64,000 nucleotides of DNA, taken from the NCBI GenBank assembly GCA_001644045.1, contig LUUF01000012.1, forward strand, positions 1-64,000. Reading direction: 5' to 3'. The position numbers were made by a program, and so were the translations under genes. Within the stretch, counting starts at the first letter, position 1, and every line of letters starts with the position of its first letter. Source of the stretch: Methylomonas methanica. Its GTDB lineage: Bacteria; Pseudomonadota; Gammaproteobacteria; Methylococcales; Methylomonadaceae. The notes under the pieces are model-generated. The model searched no databases, was not told the DNA's origin, and worked only from the letters and a program-made list of their open reading frames with translations. Below, in pieces: positions 54,110 through 63,314 of this stretch.

Positions 54110-54136
54110 GTATCGGCCCGGGTTTGGAGAACTTTA
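54110..54136 (-). promoter_or_regulatory. Sigma-28 (FliA) promoter of flagellin copy 2
   Basis: On the minus strand TAAAGTTC (54136-54129), an 11-bp spacer and GCCGATAC (54117-54110) match the sigma-28 consensus TAAAGTTT-N11-GCCGATAA in 14 of 16 positions with exact spacing. The start codon follows about 90 bp downstream. This is the expected late-class control for a flagellin gene. Confidence 0.9.
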
Positions 54137-54146
54137 ACCCTCTAAT

Positions 54147-55199
54147 TCAGAAATATTGGGCGAATTCGCCTTGTGCTCTCAAAAAATCGGCTTCGCGGCC
54201 AATGTCCAGCCAGTAGTCATTAACCGGAAACATAGATACCGTCTCGCCTCGCACCACTTGCTGGTTCAATAAAGTCGGCATATCCAGCTTTTTCTGGGCC
54301 GCGATACTGTTGATCAAACTGTGATCCAGTACATAAATTCCCGCGTTGGCCAAGCAGCTTTGCAGCGGTTTTTCCTCGATACCGATGACACGTTGCTGCT
54401 CCAGAGTAACCACGCCGTAGGGAATTTGGTACTCGTACTGGCGCACGCATAAGGTCGCAATAGCTTGCTGTTCGTTGTGATAGGCCAGAAGTCTGGAAAA
54501 ATCGATCTGGGTCAGAATATCGCCGTTCATCACGATCAGAGGCACATCGGGCAAATTCTCCGGCAATAGCCCGATCGCTCCGGCCGTGCCCATGGGCTCC
54601 ATCTCGTCGATGTAGTCGATTTTGACTCCCCAACGCCCACCATCGCCGAAATAATCCTTTATCTGCTGCGCACGATAATGTACGGCGATATAAAACTGCC
54701 GAAAACCCGACTTGACGAAATTCTCGATAATGGTTTCCAAAATCGGTTTACCGCCAATTTCCAAAAGCGGCTTGGGGCAATCGTCGGTGTAAGGCCGTAA
54801 ACGAGTACCGAACCCTCCCGCCATCAAAAACACCGGATTTGGGAATGCCGGCTGCTTATACAGCGCTTGCAGCGACTCCAGTCGCACCACCCGCCCTTGA
54901 TCATCCACCACGGGCAATTGATAGAGATGATGGCCTTCCATCATCGCAATCAACTGAGTTTTACTATCCTGCAAGGCGGCGACCTTCGGCCGTTTATTCA
55001 TCACTTCGCCAACCGGATGCTCCAAAGATAAACCGCGGATCAAGGCTCGGCGAATATCGCCATCGGTGACTACTCCCAGCAATTTTTCTTGCTCATCCAC
55101 CACCAACGCGATCTGTAATGCGGCGCGGTCTATCACCTCGATTGTGGCTCGCAATGTCGCTTCGGGCCGAATCAAAACCTGTTGCCAATGCTGTCTCAT
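54147..55199 (-). CDS. CBS-domain sugar nucleotidyltransferase (PtmE-like)
   Basis: 350 residues. Two N-terminal CBS modules (about 10-115) and a C-terminal nucleotidyltransferase domain starting VFLMAGGFGTRLRPYTDDCPKPLLEIGGKPILE, with MNGDIL as the acidic metal site. This combination is that of Campylobacter PtmE, glucosamine-1-phosphate guanylyltransferase of the legionaminic acid pathway, which supplies the GDP-sugar precursor. It is the last gene of the nonulosonate operon, 3 bp after the acetyltransferase gene. A mannose-1-phosphate type activity is the alternative. Confidence 0.85.
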   Translation of the reverse strand: MRQHWQQVLIRPEATLRATIEVIDRAALQIALVVDEQEKLLGVVTDGDIRRALIRGLSLEHPVGEVMNKRPKVAALQDSKTQLIAMMEGHHLYQLPVVDDQGRVVRLESLQALYKQPAFPNPVFLMAGGFGTRLRPYTDDCPKPLLEIGGKPILETIIENFVKSGFRQFYIAVHYRAQQIKDYFGDGGRWGVKIDYIDEMEPMGTAGAIGLLPENLPDVPLIVMNGDILTQIDFSRLLAYHNEQQAIATLCVRQYEYQIPYGVVTLEQQRVIGIEEKPLQSCLANAGIYVLDHSLINSIAAQKKLDMPTLLNQQVVRGETVSMFPVNDYWLDIGREADFLRAQGEFAQYF

Positions 55200-55202
55200 T
55201 AG

Positions 55203-55847
55203 TTAATCCTGTTGCAAATCCTGTACGTGCGAACGGCTCGGGTAGACGATCTGTTTGCATCCGATATCTCGAGTCACCACGCTGCCCGCGCCTACCACAC
55301 TGCCGGCGCCAATACGTATGCCTTGAATAATGGTCGCGCCGGTACCGATATGCACTTTATCACCCAGTTCAACGCCGCCACTCAGCACCGCGCCAGGTGC
55401 GATGTGTACATGACGGCCGATCCGGCAATCGTGCTCGACAACCGCCCCGCTATTAATAATGCAATTTTTAGCAATTTGTGTGCCTGCCTGAATAATGACA
55501 CCCGCCATCACCTGCACACCCTCGGCCAATGCCGCATCGGTCGCCGTAAAGGCATGCGGATCGATCAGTGTTCTAAAACGATAGCCCTGCCCCCGGCACT
55601 GCTCAAACAAGGTCGCGCGCAACCCGGAGTCGCGCGGCAAGGACCCTAAACCGTTGACCAACTCGATTCGGTCCGTTGGATAAGCCAATATCGCCGAATC
55701 GTCGCCTAGGATCTTAACGCCTAAATAATCGCTGCCGGCCGGACGATGAGGGTCTACGATACCCAACACGTCGACGCACATCCGCCGCAGCATATCCAAT
55801 AAAACTCGGGCATGACCGCCGCTACCCAGTAAAATGATCGGCTTCAT
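55203..55847 (-). CDS. NeuD/LegH-type sugar O- or N-acetyltransferase
   Basis: 214 residues. An N-terminal Rossmann-like part (IILLGSGGHARVLLDMLRR) is followed by a left-handed beta-helix of hexapeptide repeats (VMAGVIIQAGTQIAKNCIINSGAVVEHDCRIG, HIAPGAVLSGGVELGDKVHIGTG), as in PglD, NeuD and LegH. In the legionaminic pathway this family N-acetylates the 4-amino sugar made by LegC. A NeuD-like O-acetylation is the alternative. The start lies inside the end of the legI-like gene (4-bp overlap). Confidence 0.87.
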   Translation of the reverse strand: MKPIILLGSGGHARVLLDMLRRMCVDVLGIVDPHRPAGSDYLGVKILGDDSAILAYPTDRIELVNGLGSLPRDSGLRATLFEQCRGQGYRFRTLIDPHAFTATDAALAEGVQVMAGVIIQAGTQIAKNCIINSGAVVEHDCRIGRHVHIAPGAVLSGGVELGDKVHIGTGATIIQGIRIGAGSVVGAGSVVTRDIGCKQIVYPSRSHVQDLQQD

Positions 55848-56911
55848 TCGATCAAATCGTCCGTTTCATAGTCGCGGCCGCTGATTTGACCTAATAATCG
55901 CCAATAGTCCATCGGACTCAATCCTGTTCCCGGCCGTTTGCAGGTCAAATTTTTGGCGCTTAATTTCTCGCCGGCGATTATGGGTGTGGCAGCCACCAGA
56001 CTTTTACGGACGACGGCGCGATTTTGTAACTCGACAGCTTGCGGCATCTTGCCGGGTCGTCCCAGCGCTTGCTCGACCGTGCGAATCTCCCACACCATTT
56101 GTTTTAGCTCGGCGGGCTCCAGCGATACCTGATGATCCGGACCTTTTTGACTCCGATCCAACGTGAAATGCTTTTCGATCACTACTGCACCCCGCGCCAC
56201 AGCGGCAATTGGCACCACAAGGCCCTCGGTATGATCCGAGTAACCAACCGGTAAACCAAACGCATGCTGCAATACGTCCATTGCCCGCAAATTCACATCA
56301 GCCATAGGCGTTGGATATTCGCTGGTGCAATGCAGTAGAGTGACTTTTTCTTTTAAAACGGCTTGCCCGGCCTCCGTGCTGTAGGCTTGTTGAAATGCCG
56401 CCAGAGACGGTTGCTCCCAACCCAGAAAACCAAACGCTAAAACCCCCAGCGCCGCTTCCACTTCACCCAGGGTGGCCATGCCGGTGGAAACAATAACACC
56501 CTTGCCAGCTTGCGCATGGGCCAGCAAAAACGGCCCATTGGTAATCTCGCCGGACGGAATTTTCAGTCGGGATATTCCGAGTTCGTCCACCAAAAACCGC
56601 AGACTATCCAAATCGAACGCCGTCGACAAAAACTCGATGCCCTGGCTTTGGCAATAATCGCGCAACTGAAAATGAAATTCGTACTTCAGCTCCAACTTAC
56701 GCAACATATCCAACTGGCTCTCGGCGGCGCCCGTGGTGTGTTTTTGATAATCGGCCTTGGCGGCGGACTGGGTGACCAATTTCTCGGCTTTAAAGGTCTG
56801 AAACTTCACTGCATCGGCGCCAGCAGCTACTGCGGCATCGACCAGTTGCATCGCGGTTTGCAAGCTGCCGTTATGATTGACGCCCGCCTCGGCAATGATG
56901 AAAACGCTCAT
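55844..56911 (-). CDS. Nonulosonate synthase (NeuB/LegI family)
   Basis: 355 residues. TIM-barrel part with IIAEAGVNHNGSLQTAMQLVDAAVAAGADAVKFQTFKA, LKIPSGEITNGPFLLA, VIVSTGMATLGEVE and GYSDHTEGLVVPIAAVARGAVVIEKHFTLDR. It ends in the antifreeze-like SAF domain (ATPIIAGEKLSAKNLTCKRPGTGLSP). The enzyme condenses a 6-carbon N-acetyl sugar with phosphoenolpyruvate to form a nonulosonic acid. Given LegB/LegC-like genes in the operon, legionaminic acid synthase is more likely than sialic acid synthase. Both neighbours overlap it by 4 bp. Confidence 0.9.
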   Translation of the reverse strand: MSVFIIAEAGVNHNGSLQTAMQLVDAAVAAGADAVKFQTFKAEKLVTQSAAKADYQKHTTGAAESQLDMLRKLELKYEFHFQLRDYCQSQGIEFLSTAFDLDSLRFLVDELGISRLKIPSGEITNGPFLLAHAQAGKGVIVSTGMATLGEVEAALGVLAFGFLGWEQPSLAAFQQAYSTEAGQAVLKEKVTLLHCTSEYPTPMADVNLRAMDVLQHAFGLPVGYSDHTEGLVVPIAAVARGAVVIEKHFTLDRSQKGPDHQVSLEPAELKQMVWEIRTVEQALGRPGKMPQAVELQNRAVVRKSLVAATPIIAGEKLSAKNLTCKRPGTGLSPMDYWRLLGQISGRDYETDDLIE

Positions 56912-58086
56912 GCACCCACCTTTAAATCGTAAAAATGCTTTTTCAGCAGCCCATCCAAAGGCGTCTGTTTGAGTAAATCTTTAATCTTCAACGATGCCCC
57001 TCCCCGCCCATGGGGATTTTCAACAGCCGCCAAGATATTGGCAAACGCCCCGGAAAACACTTTCAGCAAGGCTTCGCGGATCGCATCGGCATGCGGCGAA
57101 CAGTGCAATACGCTATCGGCACAGATTCGTCCGCGCTGGCGATCGCCGATATTGACAGTAGCGATCTTAAAAGCCGGCGCTTCTAAAATGCCGCTGGAAG
57201 AATTCCCAACCACGGCATCGACCAACTTCAATGTGGACAGATAGCGCAGAGAGCCCATGGAAACAAAGCTCGTCACTCTATCCACATGACGTTGCCGATA
57301 ATCTTCTATCATCCCGGCTATGGCCCTGCCGTCGGCATCGGCATTGGCGTGGGTAAATATGATGTGTACATCGTCAAACGTATCCAAAGCTTGTAATAGC
57401 TGCTCGAATTGTTGAGTAGCCGTGGCATTTTCCAAGGTAGCCGGATGGAAGGTGACCAGCAAATTGCGTTTGCCGAACTTAAAATCGAGCGCCTGTTCCA
57501 ACCGTTCTTTATCCAGCAACGGCAGGCGGTAAACATTATCCAGGCCCGGCGCACCGACGTTGAATACCCGCTCAGGCTGTTCGCCAAGCTGAATCACCCG
57601 TTGCCGATAGATCTCGGTTGAGGTGAAATGTAGGTGGGCCATTTTGGTGATGGCATGGCGAATCGCATCGTCGACCGCACCTTCGGTGAGTTCGCCGCCG
57701 TGGATATGCGCAATAGGTAGCCGTTGATTCATCGCCGCTTGAACTGCTGCGAAAATCTCGAATCGATCGCCCAGCACCACGAGGATATCCGGTTGCAAAT
57801 CATGCAAGGCATCGGCGAAACCGATTAAAGCCAAGCCCATGGCCTTGCTAATGCCAACCGGGGTATCGGAGGACAACAACATTTCCACCTTGCGGTTGAT
57901 CGTAAAACCATCGGCGGCAATTTGCCGCCAGGTCAACCCGAACTCCGAGGACAAATGCATGCCGGTTACAATCAACTGCAACTCCAGTTCGGCGTCGGCC
58001 TCGATTTCCCGCAACAGCCAGTACAACAAACCGTACTCGGCTCTGGAGCCGGTGACGACGCAAATTTTGCGCGGCGCTGTAGCCAT
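56908..58086 (-). CDS. Hydrolysing UDP-GlcNAc 2-epimerase family enzyme (NeuC/LegG)
   Basis: 392 residues. ICVVTGSRAEYGLLYWLLREIEADAELELQLIVTGMHLSSEFG, LVVLGDRFEIFAAVQAAMNQRLPIAHIHGGELTEGAVDDAIRHAITKMAHLHFTS and GNSSSGILEAPAFKIATVNIGDRQRGR match NeuC/LegG. In the legionaminic route it removes the nucleotide and inverts C2 to give the 2,4-diacetamido-hexose used by LegI. It overlaps the synthase gene by 4 bp and the aminotransferase gene by one base. Confidence 0.9.
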   Translation of the reverse strand: MATAPRKICVVTGSRAEYGLLYWLLREIEADAELELQLIVTGMHLSSEFGLTWRQIAADGFTINRKVEMLLSSDTPVGISKAMGLALIGFADALHDLQPDILVVLGDRFEIFAAVQAAMNQRLPIAHIHGGELTEGAVDDAIRHAITKMAHLHFTSTEIYRQRVIQLGEQPERVFNVGAPGLDNVYRLPLLDKERLEQALDFKFGKRNLLVTFHPATLENATATQQFEQLLQALDTFDDVHIIFTHANADADGRAIAGMIEDYRQRHVDRVTSFVSMGSLRYLSTLKLVDAVVGNSSSGILEAPAFKIATVNIGDRQRGRICADSVLHCSPHADAIREALLKVFSGAFANILAAVENPHGRGGASLKIKDLLKQTPLDGLLKKHFYDLKVGA

Positions 58087-59294
58087 TATAAGACCACGCT
58101 GCTGGGCACGTTGACCAACCGTTCGGCCAGCCGGCGCGATTGCGTCAAACTATCGCGTTGGCAATGTTTATACATAGGCAAATCCGCCATCAGTTCCCAT
58201 AACGGTCGAGTCATCACCCCCTGGGCGTTGCTGTATTCCAGAAAGGCATTGCGCTGCCGCACATCGTCCAGCAATAAAGCATTGAGCCAGTAATTCGAGC
58301 GGGCGCCAGTCGGTTCCACGACGATTTGCGCGCCGTTAGTTTGCGCCCAATCCAGATAGCGCTGCGCCAACGCACGCTTGCGTTCGACAAACGCTGGCAA
58401 CTGTTCAAGCTGGGCCAATCCCAAAGCGGCGTTCAGGTTCGGCATCCGATAGTTGTAGCCGATCTGATCGTGCGCAAATCTCCAGGCGTGCGGCAATTTC
58501 GCGGTGGTAGTTAGATGTTTGGCATGACGAGCCAGCTCGTCATCATCGGTAAGTATCATCCCGCCACCACCAGTGGTAATAATTTTATTACCGTTGAAAC
58601 TCAACACACCCAATTTGCCCAAGGCGCCGCAATGTTTCGCATATTTTGTCGCCGGGGTAGATGCCAATTCATTCGCACTCACAGCTGATGGGGCAAACGA
58701 ATTCGACCCTACAATACGGCTGCCCAACGCTTCGGCGGCATCTTCGACGACGGGAATCCCATACCCCTCGCAGACTTGCAGCAAGCCGAGCATGTCACAG
58801 GGGTGGCCGAATGAGTGCATAGGCAGACAGGCGGCGATGCGCTTGCCGCTAGTTTTGTTGTAGATACCGCCGTCACGACGTTCGCCATGGCAGTCCAGAA
58901 AATTGGTCAACGCGGCGGGCGACAAACCTAGCGTAGCGGCATCGACATCCACAAACACCGGCTCGGCACCGCAGTAATGAATCGCATTGCAGGTGGCAAC
59001 AAAGGTCACCGCTTGAGTAATCACTTCCTCGCCCGGCTCAACGCCGGCCAGCAACAGGGCAACGTGCAGCGCGGCGGTGCCGTTGACGGTGGCTATCGCG
59101 TGTTTGGCACCGGTGTATTCGGCAATTTTGGTTTCGAATTCGCCGACGTAGGGACCGACGCTGGAAACGAATGTGCTATCGATCACGTCCAGTAAATATT
59201 GTTTTTCGTTACCGGCGAAGCGCGGTTCATGCAAGGGGATAAATTGCTCGGTTTGATAAATCTCCCGGACCAGGCGGATAAAACCGTCAAACAT
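58086..59294 (-). CDS. LegC family PLP-dependent sugar aminotransferase
   Basis: 402 residues from the ATG at 59294, which overlaps the legB-like stop by 8 bp. A longer frame to 59333 lies inside that gene. FIPLHEPRFAGNEKQYLLDVIDSTFVSSVGPYV is typical of the LegC branch of DegT/DnrJ/EryC1 aminotransferases, and LGVLSFNGNKIITTGGGGM holds the lysine that binds pyridoxal phosphate. It installs the C4 amino group on the 4-keto-6-deoxy intermediate. Cytoplasmic dimer. Confidence 0.92.
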   Translation of the reverse strand: MFDGFIRLVREIYQTEQFIPLHEPRFAGNEKQYLLDVIDSTFVSSVGPYVGEFETKIAEYTGAKHAIATVNGTAALHVALLLAGVEPGEEVITQAVTFVATCNAIHYCGAEPVFVDVDAATLGLSPAALTNFLDCHGERRDGGIYNKTSGKRIAACLPMHSFGHPCDMLGLLQVCEGYGIPVVEDAAEALGSRIVGSNSFAPSAVSANELASTPATKYAKHCGALGKLGVLSFNGNKIITTGGGGMILTDDDELARHAKHLTTTAKLPHAWRFAHDQIGYNYRMPNLNAALGLAQLEQLPAFVERKRALAQRYLDWAQTNGAQIVVEPTGARSNYWLNALLLDDVRQRNAFLEYSNAQGVMTRPLWELMADLPMYKHCQRDSLTQSRRLAERLVNVPSSVVL

Positions 59295-60267
59295 TGTAAA
59301 TATCCGCTTTGTATTTTTGCAGATTCTCTGCACTGCCGAACCAAGCCACGGTGCGGCGCAGACCTTCCTCCAACGTCACTTGCGGCGCAAAACCGGTCAG
59401 TTGCCTGATCTTGCTGTTGTCGCACCACAAGCGGTTCACTTCCGATTTTTCCGGTCTAAGCCTTTGCTCGTCAACTAAAAACTCGACATCGCTGGCCATG
59501 ATCCTTTTAATCAGATTTAGCGTATCGCCAACCGAGATTTCGAAATTGGAGCCAATATTCACCGTTTCGCCGATGGTTTGCTCCGACTCGGCCAGGGCGA
59601 TAAAACCCCGGCAGGTATCTTCCACATAATTAAAATCGCGCGTCGGTGACACATCGCCGAGTTGGATCTGTTTTTTACCGTTGGCAATCTGGGTAATGAT
59701 GGTCGGAATCACTGCTCGCGCCGATTGCCTGGGGCCATAAGTATTGAACGGCCGAGCGATGGTGACGGGCAGATTGAAGGCATTGAAAAAACTCATCGCC
59801 ATCGCATCGGCGGCGATTTTCGACGCGCTGTAAGGGGACTGAGGCTGCAACGGATGTTTCTCGTCGATCGGTACATATTGCGCGGTGCCGTACACTTCGC
59901 TGGTGGAGGTATGAATCAGGCGTTTGACACCATTATCCCGAGCCGCCTGGCAGATATTCAGCGTGCCGCGAATATTGGTATCGACATAACTGTCCGGCGC
60001 CTGATACGAATACGGAATCGCAATTAATGCCGCTAGATGAAACACGGTATCGATATCGCGACTGGCAAGCCTGCAAAACTGCGGGTCGCGCACATCGCCG
60101 CAGATCACTTCGATCTCATTTTTACAAGACGAATCCTCCAGCCAACCCCAGTTATTGAAGGAGTTGTACTGTGCCAGCGCCCGCACTTGCAAGCCGCGCG
60201 CCGCGAGCATTTCCGTCAGATGCGAACCGATAAAACCGTCGGCACCGGTGACTAAAACCTTGTTCAT
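59287..60267 (-). CDS. LegB-type nucleotide-sugar 4,6-dehydratase (SDR family)
   Basis: 326 residues. NAD-binding VTGADGFIGSHL (GxxGxxG) at the N-terminus, STSEVYGTA with the catalytic Ser/Thr region and PYSASKIAADA (YxxxK) as active site. ARPFNTYGPRQSARAVIPTIITQI identifies a dehydratase-type extended SDR. LegB makes the 4-keto-6-deoxy-GlcNAc nucleotide sugar that starts the legionaminic route. The upstream cytidylyltransferase gene overlaps it by 4 bp. Confidence 0.9.
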   Translation of the reverse strand: MNKVLVTGADGFIGSHLTEMLAARGLQVRALAQYNSFNNWGWLEDSSCKNEIEVICGDVRDPQFCRLASRDIDTVFHLAALIAIPYSYQAPDSYVDTNIRGTLNICQAARDNGVKRLIHTSTSEVYGTAQYVPIDEKHPLQPQSPYSASKIAADAMAMSFFNAFNLPVTIARPFNTYGPRQSARAVIPTIITQIANGKKQIQLGDVSPTRDFNYVEDTCRGFIALAESEQTIGETVNIGSNFEISVGDTLNLIKRIMASDVEFLVDEQRLRPEKSEVNRLWCDNSKIRQLTGFAPQVTLEEGLRRTVAWFGSAENLQKYKADIYNV

Positions 60268-60965
60268 ACCAGTCCTTGTTTAATAAACGCTTCAGCGATG
60301 GCCCAGTCTTCTTCGGTATCGATATCCAAACTTTGGATCGCATTCATAATCAGCGGCATGGTTCTTTCGGGATAAAACGATTTGTGCTCCAACAGATACG
60401 CTGTCTTACAGCAATACATTGCGCCATTGGGCGTCAACAAGGGCTGAAGCTGCTGGCGAGTAGTCTGGGTAGATTTGGTTTTGTCCAATGGCGATAAAAA
60501 TCCGCCATCGCAACGAAACAAGGTGGTCAAGTCTCGGTGGATTTCCTTACAGCCAATCACCGCATCGGCTTTTCCTGCCGCCAGTATCGCCCAAGCTTGA
60601 TGAAGTATAGCCGGAGAACGAAATGGAGAAGTCGGTTGCAACCACATCAGCGACTCGGGCATATAACCATAGCGGCGTTGAAACCAGTCCAGGGCATGCT
60701 CCGCCACTTGTATAGCCGAAGCGGTATCCGTGGCAAAATCCGCGGGACGCAAAAACGGCGCCTCCAAACCAATTTGCTTGGCCACCTCTATATAAATCGC
60801 CGAGTCGGTCGATAAAATACTCAGACAATCCAACAAACCGGCTTCGACGATGGCTTGGGCTGTCCAGGATAATAAGGGTTTACCGCCGAGCAGCTTGATG
60901 TTTTTGTCCGGCAAACCCTTGGAGCCGCTACGGGCCGGAACGACGATGAGTGTGTTAATTTGCAT
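60264..60965 (-). CDS. CMP-nonulosonate cytidylyltransferase (NeuA/LegF family)
   Basis: 233 residues. VVPARSGSKGLPDKNIKLLGGKPLLSWTAQAI is the CTP-binding site of acylneuraminate cytidylyltransferases, and YMPESLMWLQPTSPFRS and GAMYCCKTAYLLEH follow as expected. It activates the nonulosonic acid as a CMP-sugar, the donor for the Maf glycosyltransferase. First gene of the operon. The 119-bp gap to the divergent gene should hold promoters for both directions. Confidence 0.92.
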   Translation of the reverse strand: MQINTLIVVPARSGSKGLPDKNIKLLGGKPLLSWTAQAIVEAGLLDCLSILSTDSAIYIEVAKQIGLEAPFLRPADFATDTASAIQVAEHALDWFQRRYGYMPESLMWLQPTSPFRSPAILHQAWAILAAGKADAVIGCKEIHRDLTTLFRCDGGFLSPLDKTKSTQTTRQQLQPLLTPNGAMYCCKTAYLLEHKSFYPERTMPLIMNAIQSLDIDTEEDWAIAEAFIKQGLV

Positions 60966-61084
60966 TCCCGTGTTTTAATTTGTCCCGAAAAAATTGGAAT
61001 CCTATTTTTAAGAATAGACTGATCTGCTTTAGCTTTCGGAGCCGCATGCGGCACCATCAAAATTGGACTTGATACGCTACAACT

Positions 61085-62236
61085 ATGACTTCGCGACCAT
61101 TACGCGCGGCAATATTCATGCCCCGCACCAACACATTCTACTTATCTTTGCTATTCGGTTTAAAAAGAGGCTTGGAGCAACACAACGTCGAGGTATTTGC
61201 CTCCGTTAGCCCTTATGACGAACCCTGTCTGCTGGAATTTTGCCATCAGTTCAAACCCGATTTGATCTTTGAAATGAACCGTGCTCGCAGTGCGTTACCC
61301 AATCTACCGGCCCACATCAAGCATATCGCCTGGATTGTCGACACCCTGGGCCACACCGTAGATTACTACCATGGCAGCGACGTAACCTATTTTTTCGGCG
61401 GTAATTGGAAACGCGCCTTTACTGCTAACGGTGGCTTGGTTGACTGGCTACCGCCCGGCACCTGCGAAATCAGCTATAACTTTCAGCCTCAACGGCCACT
61501 CTCTGATTTCTCGTTTGTCGGCCATATTCCCAAACCCTGGACCGAGGAAGAGCTGTCGAGGGAAATTTGCCGACATCAACAAGGCCCCATCAACTTCGGC
61601 AGACTCCATGACGAACTAATCGATTATTGGCGGACCATCAGTTTCGAAAATTTCGAAAATATTACCTATCTTAGTTCAGCTTACCAACTGATCGAGGAAC
61701 GATACGGTCATAAAGTCGAGATTGTGGACCAAAAACTGCGTTACGATCTGGGCTGCAGGATGATCAGACTACGAAATCGCCATCAGTTGATGTCGCTAGT
61801 CCTGGAAAACTCGGCATCAGTGAGGATTTACGGCTCGGAAAATTGGACGGACTGGCCGCAATACCGTCCCCACTATCACCATTTTGTCGATCACAGCCAT
61901 GAGCTAAAGCAGATTTATCAGTCCACCAAACTAAATTTACACGAAGGCGTTGGACCGCATTTCCGGGTGTTCGACGGCATGTCGGCCGGTGGCCTGATGT
62001 TTGTCAAACGCACGCCGGACGACAGCGCCGAAGGCGGTATCCTGGAGATTTTCGAGCCCTTCGTACATTACGTGCCATTTCTGGAACACGACTTTACCGA
62101 ACATGCCGATAAATACCTGCACGACGAGTGCGCCAGACAAAAAATAGTCGCTAACGCCGCAGAGGAAATCCGCGCCAAACACACCTGGACCCATCGTGCT
62201 GCCAAGATCATCAGGGACTATTACCGTGTGCTCTGA
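61085..62236 (+). CDS. CgeB/YkvP-like glycosyltransferase
   Basis: 383 residues. A GT-B-like protein with DLIFEMNRARSALPNLPAHIKHIAWIVDTLGHT, DVTYFFGGNWKRAF, DFSFVGHIPKPW and KLNLHEGVGPHFRVFDGMSAGGLMFVKRTPDDSAEGG. The last segments are typical of the CgeB/YkvP glycosyltransferase family (Glyco_trans_1_2). Family members are found in flagellin or surface glycan modification loci. The product here could extend the glycan attached to flagellin. It runs divergently from the nonulosonate operon and is followed by a methyltransferase gene. Confidence 0.78.
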   Translation: MTSRPLRAAIFMPRTNTFYLSLLFGLKRGLEQHNVEVFASVSPYDEPCLLEFCHQFKPDLIFEMNRARSALPNLPAHIKHIAWIVDTLGHTVDYYHGSDVTYFFGGNWKRAFTANGGLVDWLPPGTCEISYNFQPQRPLSDFSFVGHIPKPWTEEELSREICRHQQGPINFGRLHDELIDYWRTISFENFENITYLSSAYQLIEERYGHKVEIVDQKLRYDLGCRMIRLRNRHQLMSLVLENSASVRIYGSENWTDWPQYRPHYHHFVDHSHELKQIYQSTKLNLHEGVGPHFRVFDGMSAGGLMFVKRTPDDSAEGGILEIFEPFVHYVPFLEHDFTEHADKYLHDECARQKIVANAAEEIRAKHTWTHRAAKIIRDYYRVL

Positions 62237-63314
62237 TCCTAACCCACCGGCACCGCTGGCAATGACCGAGTTTTACGCCGAACACGTGCATAACCATATC
62301 CACGCCGACCCGGAACAGACCCTGCAAAAGTATCGGCGGAGGATTACTTCGGAGTTGACCAAATTCGGTATCGCTGTAGAACAACTCCGCGATAAAACCA
62401 TACTCGACATTGGTTCCGGCTGGCAGGCCATCGTCTTCCAGGAACTGGGTTGCCGGCAGATTTACCACCTGGACATCAATCCCAAACATGTCGATTTTTT
62501 AAATGCTTACCTTGCCGAACACGGCATCAGAAACATTACTAGCGAGCAAGCCGACATCAGCCGTTCACTGGGCTCCGCACACGACATCGACCTCGCCTTC
62601 GTCGCCGGGGTTTATCACCATCTGGCCGACCGCGAAGGTTTTCTCGCTCAACTATTGCCCAACATGGCCAAAGACAGCGACATCTTATTCAGAGTTTACC
62701 GCGCCGGCACCTGGAGCCGCTGGCTGGTCGGGATGTTAAGAACCGCCAGCATCGGCAGACTAACACCGGCACAGTTGCTCGGCGCTTACCGGCTGTTACA
62801 CCCTTACGGACTGGACAACCAGTTTGTCGGCGACCTGATCGACGATCTGCTGACTCCACAATGGCAAGCATTTCGGCCACAGCAATTCATCGTCGATGCC
62901 GAACGACTGCAACTACAGTGCCAGCAGTGTCCGGCGCCGGCATTTGACTTCGATTTCTCGGACCGGGACGAAAACTTTCGGGTGAAATGGCATATAGACG
63001 ACCCTGGCGCAATCAATCTTGCCACCCAGCCAATGGCAACCGGCCAAGCTCATGTCGAGAACACTGGGACCGCACCGCAAATCACCGACCTGGCCGACAA
63101 ATTGACAGAACTTTTGGCAAGCCTTAGCAATTACCCCAACCGCGATGCGGCGACAATATTGGTGGCATTGTATTTTCTGGTCAGAAAACACCATGGCGTC
63201 GACGCTTATCGTGGCCAAATCGCCGATGCTTCAGCCAATCCCGAACTGGCGGATTGGCGTATCGCACAGTTACAAGCTTCGTTAACCTATTTCCGCGACT
63301 GGCTGAGCCGATGA
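62226..63314 (+). CDS. SAM-dependent methyltransferase
   Basis: 362 residues from a GTG at 62226, which overlaps the preceding stop and has GGGA upstream. The ATG at 62262 is the alternative but has no clear ribosome site. A class I methyltransferase core is visible: KTILDIGSGWQAIVFQELG (motif I), YHLDINPKHVDFLNAYLAE (motif II), IDLAFVAGVYHHLADREGFLAQLLPNM. The last 120 residues have no recognised motif. It may methylate the glycan built in this region. The next gene overlaps by 4 bp. Confidence 0.75.
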   Translation: MCSDPNPPAPLAMTEFYAEHVHNHIHADPEQTLQKYRRRITSELTKFGIAVEQLRDKTILDIGSGWQAIVFQELGCRQIYHLDINPKHVDFLNAYLAEHGIRNITSEQADISRSLGSAHDIDLAFVAGVYHHLADREGFLAQLLPNMAKDSDILFRVYRAGTWSRWLVGMLRTASIGRLTPAQLLGAYRLLHPYGLDNQFVGDLIDDLLTPQWQAFRPQQFIVDAERLQLQCQQCPAPAFDFDFSDRDENFRVKWHIDDPGAINLATQPMATGQAHVENTGTAPQITDLADKLTELLASLSNYPNRDAATILVALYFLVRKHHGVDAYRGQIADASANPELADWRIAQLQASLTYFRDWLSR

